38,067 nt of DNA from an uncultured Lacinutrix sp. GTDB taxonomy: Bacteria > Bacteroidota > Bacteroidia > Flavobacteriales > Flavobacteriaceae. Made by a program: the position numbers and the translations under genes. Below the pieces are notes generated by a model that was not told the origin of the DNA, did no database searches, and worked only from the letters and a program-made list of their open reading frames with translations. Numbering within the stretch: the stretch's first letter is position 1; every line of letters begins with the position of its first letter. Below are positions 1 to 8,465 of this stretch, piece by piece. The stretch is taken from the NCBI GenBank assembly GCA_937129145.1, contig CAKZMU010000017.1:1-38067 (forward strand), in the 5' to 3' direction.

Positions 1-64
1 TTACGGGAAGTTTTTTTGGTGCAGTTATTCGTCTGCCTTTATGTTGTCCAGAAATAATACGCAT
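1..64 (-). CDS. rsmD: 16S rRNA (guanine966-N2)-methyltransferase RsmD, N-terminal fragment
   Basis: Only the first 21 codons lie in the window, reading off the left edge. The peptide MRIISGQHKGRRITAPKKLP matches the start of RsmD, which has a conserved MRIISGxxKGRxLxxPK opening. RsmD methylates G966 of 16S rRNA during 30S assembly, using S-adenosylmethionine. The ATG (62-64) shares one base with the TAA stop of the upstream DUF3822 gene (TAATG), so the two are translationally coupled. The DUF3822-rsmD pairing is common in Flavobacteriia. The catalytic part of the enzyme lies outside the window. Confidence 0.85.
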   Translation of the reverse strand, partial: MRIISGQHKGRRITAPKKLPV

Positions 65-906
65 TAAAAACTATTTGTAAGTACAAAGTTAGATGAGCAA
101 GTTTCATCTATATCGCTTTCAAAATTATATGTAGATTTTGTTTCTAAAACAGAGACATTACGCACATATTTGTAAGCAATGTCATAAAATTTATCATCCT
201 TTGTGATATTACCTAAAAGGATTAACGGAAATTCTTCAGGATTGAGTTCTAACTGTTCTGCCGTGAATAAAATGTAATAGATGAAATCTTCTTTTGTATT
301 GTAATCAAACGTATTGTATAGAAGTAATTGCCCTTTTTTAATAACTACTATTTCAAAATGTGTGTTGCTTATATGAGCGTACATTTTTGTGTCAGTAGCA
401 TTTTTTTCAAGATTTAGCAGAGTTTCCAATACGATGGTAGAGAAATGTTTAAACACAAATTCCCCAAAAATATCATATATATAATTATTGATGTTTACAT
501 ACGGAACGTACACATTAACACTTTCGTTTGCCGAAATCCCATCATGGGTGATAAAATCTGAACGAAGTATTTTAGAATTGAATTTTAAATAATCGGCCAA
601 ATACTCTTCATTGAATAGTGATTTTGGAACAAGAGCCGATAATTCGTTTTCATGAATCACTTTAACCGATTTGAAAGATTGCTTTAAACTAGGTTCAGTG
701 TTAAATTGATGAATCAATTTATCAAGTAAATCATTTGGATTTCCTTTTTTCTCGAACGCAAAACTTTTGTAAAAGGTAATGGTATTTGCATCTAAATTTA
801 AGATACAAAAAGAAAGTCCACTCAAGCTAACCTGAATGGACAATACATTATTTTGTAATATGTTGGCTTTACTGCTCGTTTGAAAAGTTTTTAGGCCAGT
901 TTCCAA
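64..906 (-). CDS. DUF3822 family protein
   Basis: A 280-residue soluble protein with no signal peptide or membrane segment. The segment around residues 24-35 (SIQVSLSGLSFC) and the position immediately upstream of rsmD are typical of the DUF3822 family of Bacteroidota, which has no established function. The fold is thought to resemble actin/ASKHA-type ATPases, but I cannot show that from the sequence. The start used is a TTG at 906. No ATG lies close upstream of the conserved SIQVSLSG stretch, so the start is uncertain by some residues. The gene overlaps the preceding membrane-protein gene by 38 bases and rsmD by one, forming a tight three-gene operon. Confidence 0.8.
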   Translation of the reverse strand: METGLKTFQTSSKANILQNNVLSIQVSLSGLSFCILNLDANTITFYKSFAFEKKGNPNDLLDKLIHQFNTEPSLKQSFKSVKVIHENELSALVPKSLFNEEYLADYLKFNSKILRSDFITHDGISANESVNVYVPYVNINNYIYDIFGEFVFKHFSTIVLETLLNLEKNATDTKMYAHISNTHFEIVVIKKGQLLLYNTFDYNTKEDFIYYILFTAEQLELNPEEFPLILLGNITKDDKFYDIAYKYVRNVSVLETKSTYNFESDIDETCSSNFVLTNSF

Positions 907-1606
907 TTGTTTTAACTTCTTCCATAGAACCTACCTTAATAGCATCTCCATTTACACCATCTACCGAGATTACTTCGTTTTCTTTAGCAATTAAGTTCTT
1001 GTCTTGGTCATATAAAATTACCGACTTCATTGCTTTTGCTTCAAAAACAGGGATTCTAAATCCATTCTCTTCAAGGAATCCAGCTTTTAATTCAAATTTA
1101 GCACCTGGTTCTGCCGAAGGAATATTCATCATGGTTTTATATCTTGGGTCTGCACCAAATAAAGAATCTTTTACCGATACATAACCAAGTGTATCAATAA
1201 TGACAGCATCTTTATAGGTGTCAACCTGAAAAATCCTTGTTTGTTCAACGTCAAGAACCGAAGTATCACGACGCTCAGTAATTGTAAATTGTGCAGTATC
1301 AATAAACTTAATTAAGTTATCAAAATTACCTTCAAATTTCCCAGTTACCGTTCTATGCGCCAATTCAGCATCTCTAATATCAATTAAAGTTTCAATAACT
1401 TCTGCGTAGCGTTTATCTTTTAACTTGTTAAATTTAATTTCTCCGTAAACAGACATAAAAGTTGAATATCCTAAATATGCGATAAGTACCCAAAGTACTA
1501 TCATAATTAAAGGCTTAACCTTTTTTGGAACATATTTGTCAATTACCCATACGATTCCAATTGTGAGAGCGATTACAACTACAGCTGCAATAATAATATT
1601 TAACAT
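869..1606 (-). CDS. Conserved flavobacterial membrane-anchored protein, unknown function
   Basis: A 245-residue protein with two N-terminal hydrophobic segments (about residues 3-22 and 32-51). A charged region with YVPKKVKP lies between them, and a hydrophilic C-terminal domain of about 190 residues follows. That domain probably sits on one side of the membrane. I recognise no catalytic motif. It is first in an operon with the DUF3822 gene and rsmD; its 3' end overlaps the DUF3822 reading frame by 38 bases. The start ATG at 1604-1606 is preceded by a perfect TAGATTTG -7 box about 35 bases upstream. The gene order is known in flavobacteria, but no function is assigned. Confidence 0.7.
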   Translation of the reverse strand: MLNIIIAAVVVIALTIGIVWVIDKYVPKKVKPLIMIVLWVLIAYLGYSTFMSVYGEIKFNKLKDKRYAEVIETLIDIRDAELAHRTVTGKFEGNFDNLIKFIDTAQFTITERRDTSVLDVEQTRIFQVDTYKDAVIIDTLGYVSVKDSLFGADPRYKTMMNIPSAEPGAKFELKAGFLEENGFRIPVFEAKAMKSVILYDQDKNLIAKENEVISVDGVNGDAIKVGSMEEVKTIGNWPKNFSNEQ

Positions 1607-1640
1607 AGTGATTTTATTAAAATTAATTAATGGACTAACG

Positions 1641-1648
1641 CAAATCTA
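1641..1648 (-). promoter_or_regulatory. Bacteroidota -7 box upstream of the membrane protein-DUF3822-rsmD operon
   Basis: On the minus strand this reads TAGATTTG, an exact match to the TAnnTTTG -7 consensus of Bacteroidota sigma-70. I see no clear TTG -33 element at 17-20 bases. It lies back to back with the helicase promoter at 1675-1702. Confidence 0.5.
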
Positions 1649-1674
1649 CAATTTTTTTTTATTCACGAAAGTTA

Positions 1675-1702
1675 TTGTTAGTAAAAATCATTTATATCTT
1701 TG
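1675..1702 (+). promoter_or_regulatory. Bacteroidota-type promoter of the RecD-like helicase gene
   Basis: TTG at 1675-1677, a 17-base spacer and TATCTTTG at 1695-1702 match the TTG-N17-20-TAnnTTTG consensus exactly. Transcription would start near 1709, giving a leader of about 20 bases before the ATG at 1731. Confidence 0.65.
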
Positions 1703-1730
1703 ATAAATTCAATAATTGTATTAAATCTTA

Positions 1731-3155
1731 ATGAATTCCTCAGAATTTTATAAACTTATAAAAAACACGTTTCCTTTTGAACCAACACTAAAGCAAACTA
1801 TTGTTTTACAGCAACTTGCAGATTATATTTTCGATACATCACCAAGTGGCTTATATGTTTTAAAGGGTTTTGCAGGTACTGGTAAAACAACTATTATTGG
1901 AACTATTGTCACAAATTTATGGAAAGCAAAAAAAAATGCTGTACTCATGGCGCCAACTGGTAGAGCTGCCAAAGTAATAGCAAACTATTCAGGAAAAGAA
2001 GCATTTACCATTCATAAAAAAATATATACTGCTAGATACTCTAATAGTGGTAAAATGTCGTTTGTATTGGCACCAAACAAGCATAAAAAAACTATTTTTA
2101 TTGTTGATGAAGCGTCTATGATATCAGATATTCCAAGCCAAAGCAGTTTATTTGGAAGCGGTTCTTTGTTGGACGATTTAATGCAATATGTATATTCTGG
2201 TCATCAATGTAAACTACTATTAATTGGTGATACAGCGCAATTGCCACCAGTAAAACTTGATTTAAGTCCTGCGTTAGATGAAAATGCTCTTAGCTTAAGC
2301 TACAACAAAGAAGTCACCAGAATGGAGTTGGATGAAGTGGTGAGACAAGAACAAGATTCTGGAATTTTGTTTAATGCAACACTTTTGCGAGAAGCCATTG
2401 CAGGCTCGTATTTTGATTCATTTCAGTTTAATTTAAAAGGCTTTAAAGATATTGTGCGCTTAGTGGATGGCTACGAAATTATGGATGCTATAAATGATGC
2501 TTACAGTACGCTAGGAAATGAAGAAACTGCCATTATTGTGCGTTCAAATAAACGTGCTAATATGTATAATCAGCAAATTCGCTCACGTATTTTGTTTAAC
2601 GAGCATGAATTGACTGCTGGTGATTATTTAATGATTGTACGCAATAATTATTTTTGGTTAAAACCCTCCAGTGAGGCAGGTTTTATTGCTAATGGTGATA
2701 TTATTGAAGTATTAGAAATTTTTAGCATTAAAGAATTATACGGCTTTCGCTTTGCTGAAGTAAAAGTAAGAATGGTCGATTACCCAAAAATGCGCCCATT
2801 TGAAACAGTGTTAATGCTAGATACTATTAGCCTTGAAACACCTTCTTTGCCTTATGAAGAAGCCAACAACTTATATCAAGAAGTCCTAAAAGATTATGAA
2901 GACGAAACATCGTCTTACAAGAAGTTTTCAAAAGTTAAAAACAACACATTTTTAAATGCGCTTCAGGTTAAATTTTCTTATGCTATTACATGTCATAAAT
3001 CTCAAGGAGGTCAATGGCATACAGTTTTTGTAGAGCAACCGTATTTGCCAGAAGGCATTAATAGAGATTATTTGAGATGGCTCTATACAGCAGTTACAAG
3101 AGCAAAGGAAAAACTATACCTCATTGGGTTTAAGGATGATTATTTTATTCCCTAA
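1731..3155 (+). CDS. ATP-dependent RecD-like DNA helicase (superfamily 1)
   Basis: A 474-residue SF1B-type helicase. It has Walker A GFAGTGKT (46-53), Walker B IFIVDEAS (about 122-129), motif III LIGDTAQLPP, motif IV-like VRQEQDSG, and a C-terminal UvrD_C_2 region with TCHKSQGGQW and YTAVTRAKEKLYL. The protein is much shorter than RecD2 because it lacks the long N-terminal HhH region; this compact form is usual in flavobacteria. It is predicted to unwind DNA 5'-3' using ATP. It is not linked to recB or recC here, so it is probably a stand-alone repair or recombination helicase. A consensus promoter precedes it and it appears monocistronic. Confidence 0.88.
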   Translation: MNSSEFYKLIKNTFPFEPTLKQTIVLQQLADYIFDTSPSGLYVLKGFAGTGKTTIIGTIVTNLWKAKKNAVLMAPTGRAAKVIANYSGKEAFTIHKKIYTARYSNSGKMSFVLAPNKHKKTIFIVDEASMISDIPSQSSLFGSGSLLDDLMQYVYSGHQCKLLLIGDTAQLPPVKLDLSPALDENALSLSYNKEVTRMELDEVVRQEQDSGILFNATLLREAIAGSYFDSFQFNLKGFKDIVRLVDGYEIMDAINDAYSTLGNEETAIIVRSNKRANMYNQQIRSRILFNEHELTAGDYLMIVRNNYFWLKPSSEAGFIANGDIIEVLEIFSIKELYGFRFAEVKVRMVDYPKMRPFETVLMLDTISLETPSLPYEEANNLYQEVLKDYEDETSSYKKFSKVKNNTFLNALQVKFSYAITCHKSQGGQWHTVFVEQPYLPEGINRDYLRWLYTAVTRAKEKLYLIGFKDDYFIP

Positions 3156-3234
3156 ATTTCCAAAAGGGACTTTTTGTTATATTGCAATTAATATTAATGA
3201 CAAGTTGTGCTTTATTACCAGAAACCACTAACCA

Positions 3235-3960
3235 ATGATAAAATTCTTTAGAAAAATTAGACAAAACTTACTTTCAGAAGGAAAAACTGGAAAGTATTTT
3301 AAATATGCGATTGGAGAAATTATTCTTGTAGTTATTGGAATTCTAATTGCGCTTCAGGTGAATAATTGGAACGAAACACGTGTAAAGCTTAATAATGAAA
3401 GAAATCTTATTGCCTCAATTGTTGATGAGATAAAAGCGTCCAAAATAAATTTAAGCAACGACTTAAAACGAAACAATGAGATTTTAAATGATATGTCTCT
3501 TTATTTAGATGAACAATTACCTGAAACTGATAAAAATTCTCCTACTCTAATATACTTATCTTCACACAACAACATCGATATAGAATTACCTTTAATTTTG
3601 TCTATATTAGAAAATAATGAAACCACACCACTATCAGACACAGGTTTATTAAAACTTTTAAGAGAGTTGAATTCACTGTATAGAAAAATGAAAATTAATG
3701 AGAAATTTCTTGATGACTTTTGGAATTCGAATACGAGTGAGTTTTTAATTCGAAAGAAATTTGCACTTTCAATTGTTGACAAGGTAGTGCGAAAAAATAT
3801 ATCAAAAGATATAAAATATAGAACACTTCATGATGATGAAGAATATAAAAACTTAATATCAATAAAATGGATATTACACAACACTTGGGTTTCCGATCAG
3901 AAAAAAACTTTAAATCAATTAAACAAAGTTCTTAATTACCTCGAAACGAGGTCTAACTAA
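3235..3960 (+). CDS. DUF6090 family membrane protein, tandem copy 1
   Basis: A 241-residue protein. It opens with the family hallmark MIKFFRKIRQNLLSEGKTGK, then one transmembrane segment (about residues 27-43, EIILVVIGILIALQVNNWNE) and a variable, mostly helical hydrophilic C-terminal domain of about 190 residues. This is the DUF6090 architecture of marine flavobacteria; the function is unknown. It is the first of two tandem copies, and a third lies at 11805-12572. From 5 bases before the ATG, 49 bases (3230-3278) are identical to those at the start of the next gene (3960-4008), although the C-terminal halves have diverged almost completely. Confidence 0.85.
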   Translation: MIKFFRKIRQNLLSEGKTGKYFKYAIGEIILVVIGILIALQVNNWNETRVKLNNERNLIASIVDEIKASKINLSNDLKRNNEILNDMSLYLDEQLPETDKNSPTLIYLSSHNNIDIELPLILSILENNETTPLSDTGLLKLLRELNSLYRKMKINEKFLDDFWNSNTSEFLIRKKFALSIVDKVVRKNISKDIKYRTLHDDEEYKNLISIKWILHNTWVSDQKKTLNQLNKVLNYLETRSN

Positions 3961-3964
3961 ACCA

Positions 3965-4687
3965 ATGATAAAATTCTTTAGAAAAATTAGACAAAACTTA
4001 CTTTCAGAGGGAAAATCTGGAAAGTATCTAAAATATGCAATTGGAGAAATAATTCTTGTGGTTATTGGAATTTTGATAGCTCTTGGGATTAATAATTGGA
4101 ATGAGAATCGAAAAAAAGTAAAAATTGAAATACAATATGTCAATAATCTTATACAAGACATTAAGAATGACCAAGAATTTTACAAATCAAGAGTTTTGGT
4201 GTTAAACAATTTTTTAGAAATTCATAATAATTTCATTAGCATAATTGAAAATGAAGGTATAAGTAATGAATCACAAAAAGAATTACCTTCTCAATATGCC
4301 TTTGGAGCAGGATTAGCATTCGAGTCATCTTTGATTAAAAATAACCCTGATTTCAGAAATTACATTTCTTCGCCAGAAATTTTAGACCAATTAAAGAAGG
4401 TCTTTTTTAATTATGAGTATGTTGACAGGGGGTTTTCAAGGTACAATGAATTGAGAAAAGAACTTGGAACACCAATGGATATTACGGAATACGAAAATTT
4501 AAAATATATAAATGAAGTATCCAAATATGAAGATTTTACAAAGGTCATAAACAATCAGAATACTCTAGGTATCTTAACTATTATGAATCGGCATAACCAA
4601 AATGCCTTGATTCAACTTGATAAATTACAAAAGGCTATGGATGAATTAATGGAACTATTAATCGATTGGAAATCATCGCACGGTTAA
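3965..4687 (+). CDS. DUF6090 family membrane protein, tandem copy 2
   Basis: A 240-residue paralogue of the preceding gene, starting 4 bases after its stop. The N-terminal MIKFFRKIRQNLLSEGKSGK, the GEIILVVIGILIAL transmembrane stretch and the NNWNE motif match copy 1. The remaining residues, rich in charged amino acids, show little similarity. The bases AACGAGGTCTA occur near the end of copy 1 (3945-3955) and again just after this gene (4698-4708), so the repeating unit includes flanking DNA. A conserved anchor with a variable outer domain suggests a sensor or partner-specific role, but that is inference. Confidence 0.85.
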   Translation: MIKFFRKIRQNLLSEGKSGKYLKYAIGEIILVVIGILIALGINNWNENRKKVKIEIQYVNNLIQDIKNDQEFYKSRVLVLNNFLEIHNNFISIIENEGISNESQKELPSQYAFGAGLAFESSLIKNNPDFRNYISSPEILDQLKKVFFNYEYVDRGFSRYNELRKELGTPMDITEYENLKYINEVSKYEDFTKVINNQNTLGILTIMNRHNQNALIQLDKLQKAMDELMELLIDWKSSHG

Positions 4688-4718
4688 TTATAAAAATAAC
4701 GAGGTCTAGCGTATTTGC

Positions 4719-4726
4719 TATCTTTC
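4719..4726 (+). promoter_or_regulatory. Probable -7 box (TATCTTTC) for the DUF4126 gene
   Basis: TATCTTTC matches 7 of 8 positions of TAnnTTTG. The same octamer lies just before the membrane-protein gene at 11726 on the other strand. Its position, 4 bases before the ATG at 4731, argues that this ATG is not translated and that the ATG at 4785 is the real start. Confidence 0.35.
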
Positions 4727-4784
4727 AATTATGATGGAAAATGCGAAAGTATTTTCCTTTACGAAACCATACATAAAACAACAC

Positions 4785-5357
4785 ATGGAAATAACCACAG
4801 AAACCATTATTAGTATATGTTTAGGCATTGGACTCGCAGCTTCCGTGGGTTTTAGAATTTTCTTGCCATTATTTGCATTAAGTCTAGCGTCGTATTTTAA
4901 TGTTTGGGAGCTCAACGAGAGTTGGCAATGGATTGGAAGTGTCACTGCTTTAATCATTTTAGGAGTTGCCACTTTGGTTGAGATTTTTGCGTATTACATT
5001 CCGTATATCGATAATTTATTAGACACTATTGCTGTGCCTTTAGCTGCCATTGCAGGAACAGCAGTCATGGTATCTACGGTTGCTAATTTAAGTCCAGAAA
5101 TAACGTGGGCTTTGGCCATTATAGCAGGAGGCGGAACAGCAGCAGCCATTTCAGGGACTTCTGGTGCAACACGATTAGCATCAACAGCTACCACAGCAGG
5201 AATTGGAAACCCTGTAGTGTCAACGGTTGAAACAGGAACAGCAGTGGTTACTTCAATAGTGTCAATTTTTCTTCCAGTAGTTGGTTTTATATTGGTGTTG
5301 ATAATCGGATTTATCATTTTTAAAATTTATAAAAAGATTAAAAGAACAAGCACTTAA
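4785..5357 (+). CDS. DUF4126 domain-containing membrane protein
   Basis: A 190-residue hydrophobic protein from the ATG at 4785 (MEITTETIISICLGIGLAAS). It has about four or five membrane segments with small-residue-rich stretches (AIIAGGGTAAAISGTSGATR, and a C-terminal FLPVVGFILVLIIGFIIF segment) and a basic KKIKRTST tail. This is the DUF4126 pattern; members are widespread and have no known function. An in-frame ATG at 4731 would add 18 polar residues (MMENAKVF...). It sits only 4 bases after a probable -7 box and lacks family support, so 4785 is preferred. kdsB follows 44 bases later with its own -7 box. Confidence 0.75.
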   Translation: MEITTETIISICLGIGLAASVGFRIFLPLFALSLASYFNVWELNESWQWIGSVTALIILGVATLVEIFAYYIPYIDNLLDTIAVPLAAIAGTAVMVSTVANLSPEITWALAIIAGGGTAAAISGTSGATRLASTATTAGIGNPVVSTVETGTAVVTSIVSIFLPVVGFILVLIIGFIIFKIYKKIKRTST

Positions 5358-5372
5358 ATCTTTTAAAAACTG

Positions 5373-5380
5373 TATTTTTG
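5373..5380 (+). promoter_or_regulatory. -7 box upstream of kdsB
   Basis: TATTTTTG is an exact TAnnTTTG match 21 bases before the kdsB ATG. There is no clear TTG at the -33 distance. It probably drives the kdsB-HAD-kdnB-acyltransferase operon. Confidence 0.45.
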
Positions 5381-5401
5381 ATATTAGAGAAATGCAAGTA
5401 G

Positions 5402-6130
5402 ATGAAAATAATTTCAATGATTCCTGCACGTTACAGTGCATCTCGATTTCCTGGTAAATTAATGCAAGACCTTGAAGGTAAAACGGTGATACTTCGTACC
5501 TACGAAGCGACTGTAAATACTGGATTGTTTGATGATGTGTATGTGGTAACAGATAGTGATATAATCTATGATGAAATTACCAAAAATGGAGGAAAAGCCA
5601 TTATGAGCAAAAAGGAACACGAATCTGGAAGCGACCGTATTGCTGAAGCTGTTCAAGAAATTGATTGTGATATCGTGATAAATGTACAAGGCGACGAACC
5701 ATTTACCGAGCGTGCGAGTTTGGAAAAAGTCCTGAATGTATTTCACGACGACCCAAATAAAGAAATAGACCTAGCATCTTTAATGGTTGAAATATCAGAT
5801 TGGGATGAGATTTCAAACCCTAATACAGTAAAGGTTATTGTTGACCAACGAGATTTTGCGTTGTATTTTTCTAGAAGCCCAATTCCGTTTCCAAGAGATA
5901 AAGAAGCTGGTGCTAGATATTTTAAACATAAAGGTATTTATGCATTTCGTAAGCAGGCACTCATAGATTTTAGTAATTTACCAATGCAATTTATTGAAGC
6001 TACCGAGAAGATTGAATGCATTCGGTATTTGGAGTATGGTAAAAAAATAAAAATGGTAGAAACCAATGTGGAAGGCGTTGAAATTGACACACCTGAAGAT
6101 TTAGCAAGAGCAAAACGTTTGTGGAAATAG
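5402..6130 (+). CDS. kdsB: 3-deoxy-manno-octulosonate cytidylyltransferase (CMP-Kdo synthetase)
   Basis: A 242-residue cytosolic enzyme, the normal KdsB length. It activates Kdo with CTP to CMP-Kdo for lipid A-core assembly. The CTP-binding opening [15 protein letters not shown] (7-21) is present, as are VVTDSD (48-53), [11 protein letters not shown] (73-83), NVQGDEPF (94-101) and the C-terminal EIDTPEDL. It is the first gene of a four-gene operon. The next gene starts at a GTG inside its last codons (10-base overlap). The nearby KdnB-like dehydrogenase raises the possibility that the physiological substrate is the 8-amino form of Kdo, as in Shewanella. Confidence 0.93.
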   Translation: MKIISMIPARYSASRFPGKLMQDLEGKTVILRTYEATVNTGLFDDVYVVTDSDIIYDEITKNGGKAIMSKKEHESGSDRIAEAVQEIDCDIVINVQGDEPFTERASLEKVLNVFHDDPNKEIDLASLMVEISDWDEISNPNTVKVIVDQRDFALYFSRSPIPFPRDKEAGARYFKHKGIYAFRKQALIDFSNLPMQFIEATEKIECIRYLEYGKKIKMVETNVEGVEIDTPEDLARAKRLWK

Positions 6131-6825
6131 ATTACCAACATATAAAAGTAATAGGCTTTGATGCCGATGACACCCTTTGGGTAAACGAAACCTTTTTTAG
6201 AGAAGCTGAACTTGAGTTTGCACGCTTGTTAAGCCCTTACGAAACAGCCAATAAAACTGACCAAGAGCTTTTTAAAAAGGAAATGGATAACTTAGAGTTG
6301 TATGGTTATGGTGTGAAAGCGTTTGTGTTGTCAATGGTCGAATCTGCTATCGAAATTTCCAATGGTTCAGTATCAAACAAAACAATAAATAAAATATTGG
6401 ATATTGGTAAATCAATGCTTAATCAGCCAGTTGAATTATTGGATGGTGTTGAGGAGGTTCTAAATGAACTTTCAAAAAAATACCGATTAATACTAGCAAC
6501 CAAAGGCGATTTGTTGGACCAAGAACGAAAGTTGGAAAAATCAGGATTGACCGATTATTTTCATCATATAGAAGTATTAAGTGATAAAAAGGAAGCAAAC
6601 TATTCTAAACTGTTACATCATTTAGATATAAATCCTTCAGAATTTTTAATGATAGGAAACTCATTAAAATCTGATATTTTACCATTAGTAAACATTAAAG
6701 CACATGCTGTTCATGTTCCATTCCATACCACTTGGGCACATGAGCAAGTAAGTGAAGAAGAAACCAATGGTAAAGCCTATAAAACAGTGAGTAGTTTACG
6801 AGATATATTAAATTTTTTGAATTAG
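6121..6825 (+). CDS. HAD-superfamily hydrolase (probable sugar or small-molecule phosphatase)
   Basis: A 234-residue HAD hydrolase starting at GTG 6121 within the end of kdsB. Motif I is FDADDTLW (nucleophile D14, acid D16), motif II/III is LILATKGD with a following lysine, and motif IV is [11 protein letters not shown] helical cap follows motif I (subfamily I pattern). The operon position between kdsB and a KdnB-like enzyme suggests a phosphatase step in sugar or nucleotide metabolism. It is not KdsC-like in length or cap, so Kdo-8-phosphate phosphatase is not the first choice. The substrate is unknown. Confidence 0.8.
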   Translation: MEIDYQHIKVIGFDADDTLWVNETFFREAELEFARLLSPYETANKTDQELFKKEMDNLELYGYGVKAFVLSMVESAIEISNGSVSNKTINKILDIGKSMLNQPVELLDGVEEVLNELSKKYRLILATKGDLLDQERKLEKSGLTDYFHHIEVLSDKKEANYSKLLHHLDINPSEFLMIGNSLKSDILPLVNIKAHAVHVPFHTTWAHEQVSEEETNGKAYKTVSSLRDILNFLN

Positions 6826-6838
6826 ATAAAAACAATAC

Positions 6839-7921
6839 ATGAGTTATAAAAATTTCCCAATGGTACCAAGAGTAGTTTTTGGTCGTGGTAGTTTTAATCA
6901 ATTAAACGATATCATCGCTCCAAAGCGTTTAAGTAGTCATGCGCCTTTTATTTTTTTGGTGGACGATGTTTTTAAAGGTAATTATTGGTTAACCTCAAGA
7001 ATTCCGCTATCGTACAACGATAAGGTTATTTATATTTCAGCAAACGAAGAACCTAAAACCTCACAGGTTGACGAATTGGTGGAGCAGCTAATTGTCAATA
7101 ACAAAGAATTACCTTCAGGCATTATTGGTATTGGTGGAGGTACTATTCTCGATTTAGCCAAAGCAGTGTCTATTATGCTGACCAACAAAGGAAGTGCGAG
7201 CGATTACCAAGGTTGGGATTTAGTAAAAAACCCAGCAGTATATCATGTTGGTATTCCAACAATTTCTGGAACAGGAGCAGAGGTGTCTAGAACAACCGTA
7301 TTAACAGGTCCTGAAAGAAAATTAGGCATCAATAGCGATTACACACCTTTTGACCAAGTAGTTTTAGACCCAGAATTAACCAAAGACGTTCCCAAAGACC
7401 AATGGTTCTATACAGGAATGGATTGCTTTATACATTGCATAGAATCGCTCAACGGAACCTATTTAAATGCATTTAGCCAGAGTTATGGTGAAAAAGCCTA
7501 TGATTTGTGTTTGGAAGTATTTGTAAAAGATAAATTATCTACCGAAGCTTCACAAGACAAATTAATGATGGCGTCGTGGCATGGAGGCATGAGCATTGCC
7601 TATTCGCAAGTTGGTGTGGCTCACGCCATGAGTTATGGTTTGTCGTATTTGTTGGGCACAAAACATGGTATTGGTAACTGTATTGTATTTAATCATCTTG
7701 AAGAATTTTATCCAGATGGTGTGGCAATGTTCAAAAAAATGATGAAAGCACATACCATTGAATTACCACAAGGGATTTGCTCACATTTAAAAGAACATCA
7801 TTTTGATACCATGATTGATGTGGCTTTGAGTTTGGAACCTCTTTGGGAAAATGCTGTTGGTAAAGATTGGAAGAAGACCATAACGAGAGAAAAATTAAAA
7901 GCGATGTACCAAAAGATGTAA
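6839..7921 (+). CDS. kdnB: Iron-containing alcohol dehydrogenase, KdnB-like (Kdo 8-oxidase)
   Basis: A 360-residue group III (Fe-dependent) alcohol dehydrogenase. The nucleotide-binding GIGGGTILDLAKA lies at about 97-109, and predicted metal ligands are D195, H199, H262 and H276 (MDCFIH, VAHAMSYG, TKHGIGN). The segments YQGWDLVKNP, GIPTISGTGAE and MDCFIHCIESLNG resemble KdnB as I remember it from Shewanella. KdnB oxidises C8 of Kdo so that the aminotransferase KdnA can make 8-amino-3,8-dideoxy-manno-octulosonate. Lying two genes after kdsB supports this. No KdnA-like PLP aminotransferase is visible in the window, so the pathway is incomplete here and the assignment stays at family level. Confidence 0.75.
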   Translation: MSYKNFPMVPRVVFGRGSFNQLNDIIAPKRLSSHAPFIFLVDDVFKGNYWLTSRIPLSYNDKVIYISANEEPKTSQVDELVEQLIVNNKELPSGIIGIGGGTILDLAKAVSIMLTNKGSASDYQGWDLVKNPAVYHVGIPTISGTGAEVSRTTVLTGPERKLGINSDYTPFDQVVLDPELTKDVPKDQWFYTGMDCFIHCIESLNGTYLNAFSQSYGEKAYDLCLEVFVKDKLSTEASQDKLMMASWHGGMSIAYSQVGVAHAMSYGLSYLLGTKHGIGNCIVFNHLEEFYPDGVAMFKKMMKAHTIELPQGICSHLKEHHFDTMIDVALSLEPLWENAVGKDWKKTITREKLKAMYQKM

Positions 7922-7922
7922 T

Positions 7923-8465
7923 ATGCGTTGGTTGGCAAAATTTATATATCATAAAATTTTAGGCTGGAAAGTTACTGGTTTTAATGATTTTGAAAGCATT
8001 AAAAAAGCAGTGATTATAGCAGTTCCTCATACGAGTTGGCACGATTTCTATATTGGTGTGTTATTACGCTCGGTTATTGGAATAGAAACAAATTATGTTG
8101 GTAAAAAAGGATTGTTTAAATTTCCGTTCGGGTGGTTTTTTAGATGGTTGGGTGGTGCTCCAGTTGAACGAAAAAGTAACGAGAATCAAGTAGAGGCAAT
8201 TGCAAGACTGTTTGAAGAAAAAGAAGTATTTAGAATGACCATGGCTCCAGAAGGTACTCGAAAAAAAGTAGAAGAGTGGCGCACAGGGTTTTATTATATC
8301 GCAAAAACAGCAAACGTACCAATAATCATGTTTACTTTGGATTTTGAAAACAAGGAAAATAAGTTTTCAGAGCCTTTTTATCCTACGGATGATAAAGAAG
8401 CCGACTTTAAATTTATGCGTAAATTCTTTGAAGGCGTGAAAGGGAAGGTGGCTGAATATTCTTAA
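7923..8465 (+). CDS. 1-acyl-sn-glycerol-3-phosphate acyltransferase-like protein (PlsC family)
   Basis: A 180-residue acyltransferase starting one base after the kdnB stop. Block I is HTSWHD (36-41), which keeps the HX4D catalytic pair. GAPVERK and MAPEGTRKK follow as blocks II and III. This short form is common in flavobacteria and is often annotated as a glycerol acyltransferase. It lacks a clear N-terminal membrane helix, so it is probably membrane-associated. Cotranscription with kdsB suggests envelope lipid metabolism, but the acyl acceptor is not known. Its TAA directly abuts the TAA of the convergent gene at 8466, with no room for a terminator. Confidence 0.8.
   Translation: MRWLAKFIYHKILGWKVTGFNDFESIKKAVIIAVPHTSWHDFYIGVLLRSVIGIETNYVGKKGLFKFPFGWFFRWLGGAPVERKSNENQVEAIARLFEEKEVFRMTMAPEGTRKKVEEWRTGFYYIAKTANVPIIMFTLDFENKENKFSEPFYPTDDKEADFKFMRKFFEGVKGKVAEYS

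Noticed and set aside
3945..4709. GTCTAAC and GTCTAGC after the tandem DUF6090 genes as integron attC core sites
   Set aside because: One heptamer fits the RYYYAAC core by chance, but no paired GTTRRRY end, imperfect stem or integron integrase is present.
4994..5317. 107-residue minus-strand ORF opposite the DUF4126 gene
   Set aside because: It is a low-complexity Ala/Val shadow of the coding strand, with no promoter or homology.
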